6,105 nt of DNA, taken from positions 1-6,105 of the forward strand of contig JABMRO010000176.1 in NCBI GenBank assembly GCA_013202635.1, written 5' to 3'. Origin of the DNA: Planctomycetota bacterium. GTDB lineage: Bacteria > Planctomycetota > Phycisphaerae > Sedimentisphaerales > Anaerobacaceae. A model generated the notes under the pieces. It was not told the DNA's origin, made no database searches, and was given only the letters and a program-made list of their open reading frames with translations. The position numbers and the translations under genes were made by a program. Shown piece after piece: positions 6,084 through 6,105 of this stretch. Positions within the stretch are counted from its first letter, which is position 1, and every line of letters starts with the position of its first letter.

Positions 6084-6105
6084 ATGCAAGGCACAAGGCT
6101 GGAAA
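6084..6105 (+). CDS. Start of an unidentified gene, cut by the window edge
   Basis: Only the first seven codons, MQGTRLE, are present, too few to recognise a family. The start rests on the consensus Shine-Dalgarno and the upstream promoter-like sequence rather than on protein similarity. There is no sign of a signal peptide in these residues, unlike the other four genes. Confidence 0.6.

Overview
The window most resembles an anaerobic or marine Planctomycetota chromosome, perhaps Phycisphaerae/Sedimentisphaerales. The evidence is the combination of a Tat-exported Gfo/Idh/MocA oxidoreductase with the typical planctomycete C-terminus, a secreted PQQ-like beta-propeller protein opening with a DWNQYLGPNRN motif, and an FGE-domain lipoprotein. 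This assignment is inferred from family resemblance, not from a marker gene. No rRNA, tRNA, CRISPR array, transposase or attachment site was seen.

Layout. The left two thirds (1-4020) is a minus-strand gene set read from right to left: a Tat-signal Gfo/Idh/MocA oxidoreductase (4020-2491), a 615-residue secreted protein of no recognised family (2421-574), and the N-terminal part of an FGE-sulfatase-domain lipoprotein (527-1, running off the left edge). Gaps of 69 and 46 bases without an obvious terminator suggest one operon. A plausible extended -10 promoter lies about 70 bases upstream of the first gene. The 469-base divergent region 4021-4489 also carries a strong dyad with two competing pairings and a T-rich tail on the plus strand. 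On the plus strand, 4490-5758 encodes an exported PQQ-repeat beta-propeller protein. The region 5759-6083 is non-coding and holds two inverted repeats, a promoter-like sequence, and a leader with alternative pairings ahead of a strong Shine-Dalgarno and the first seven codons of a gene cut by the right edge.

How the genes may work together. Every gene that can be read carries an export signal: Tat, Sec, lipobox, and Sec or lipobox. The window therefore reads as an envelope/periplasm module. Comparable oxidoreductase, FGE-domain and PQQ-propeller sets in planctomycetes accompany carbohydrate or sulfated-polymer use, but no glycoside hydrolase or sulfatase is visible here, so the substrate is unknown. 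The least explained item is the 615-residue protein, with a beta-rich N-terminal part and a helical, cysteine-rich C-terminal part. I found no clear evidence of a defence, mobile or otherwise dramatic new system. The other leads worth checking are the structured non-coding stretches.
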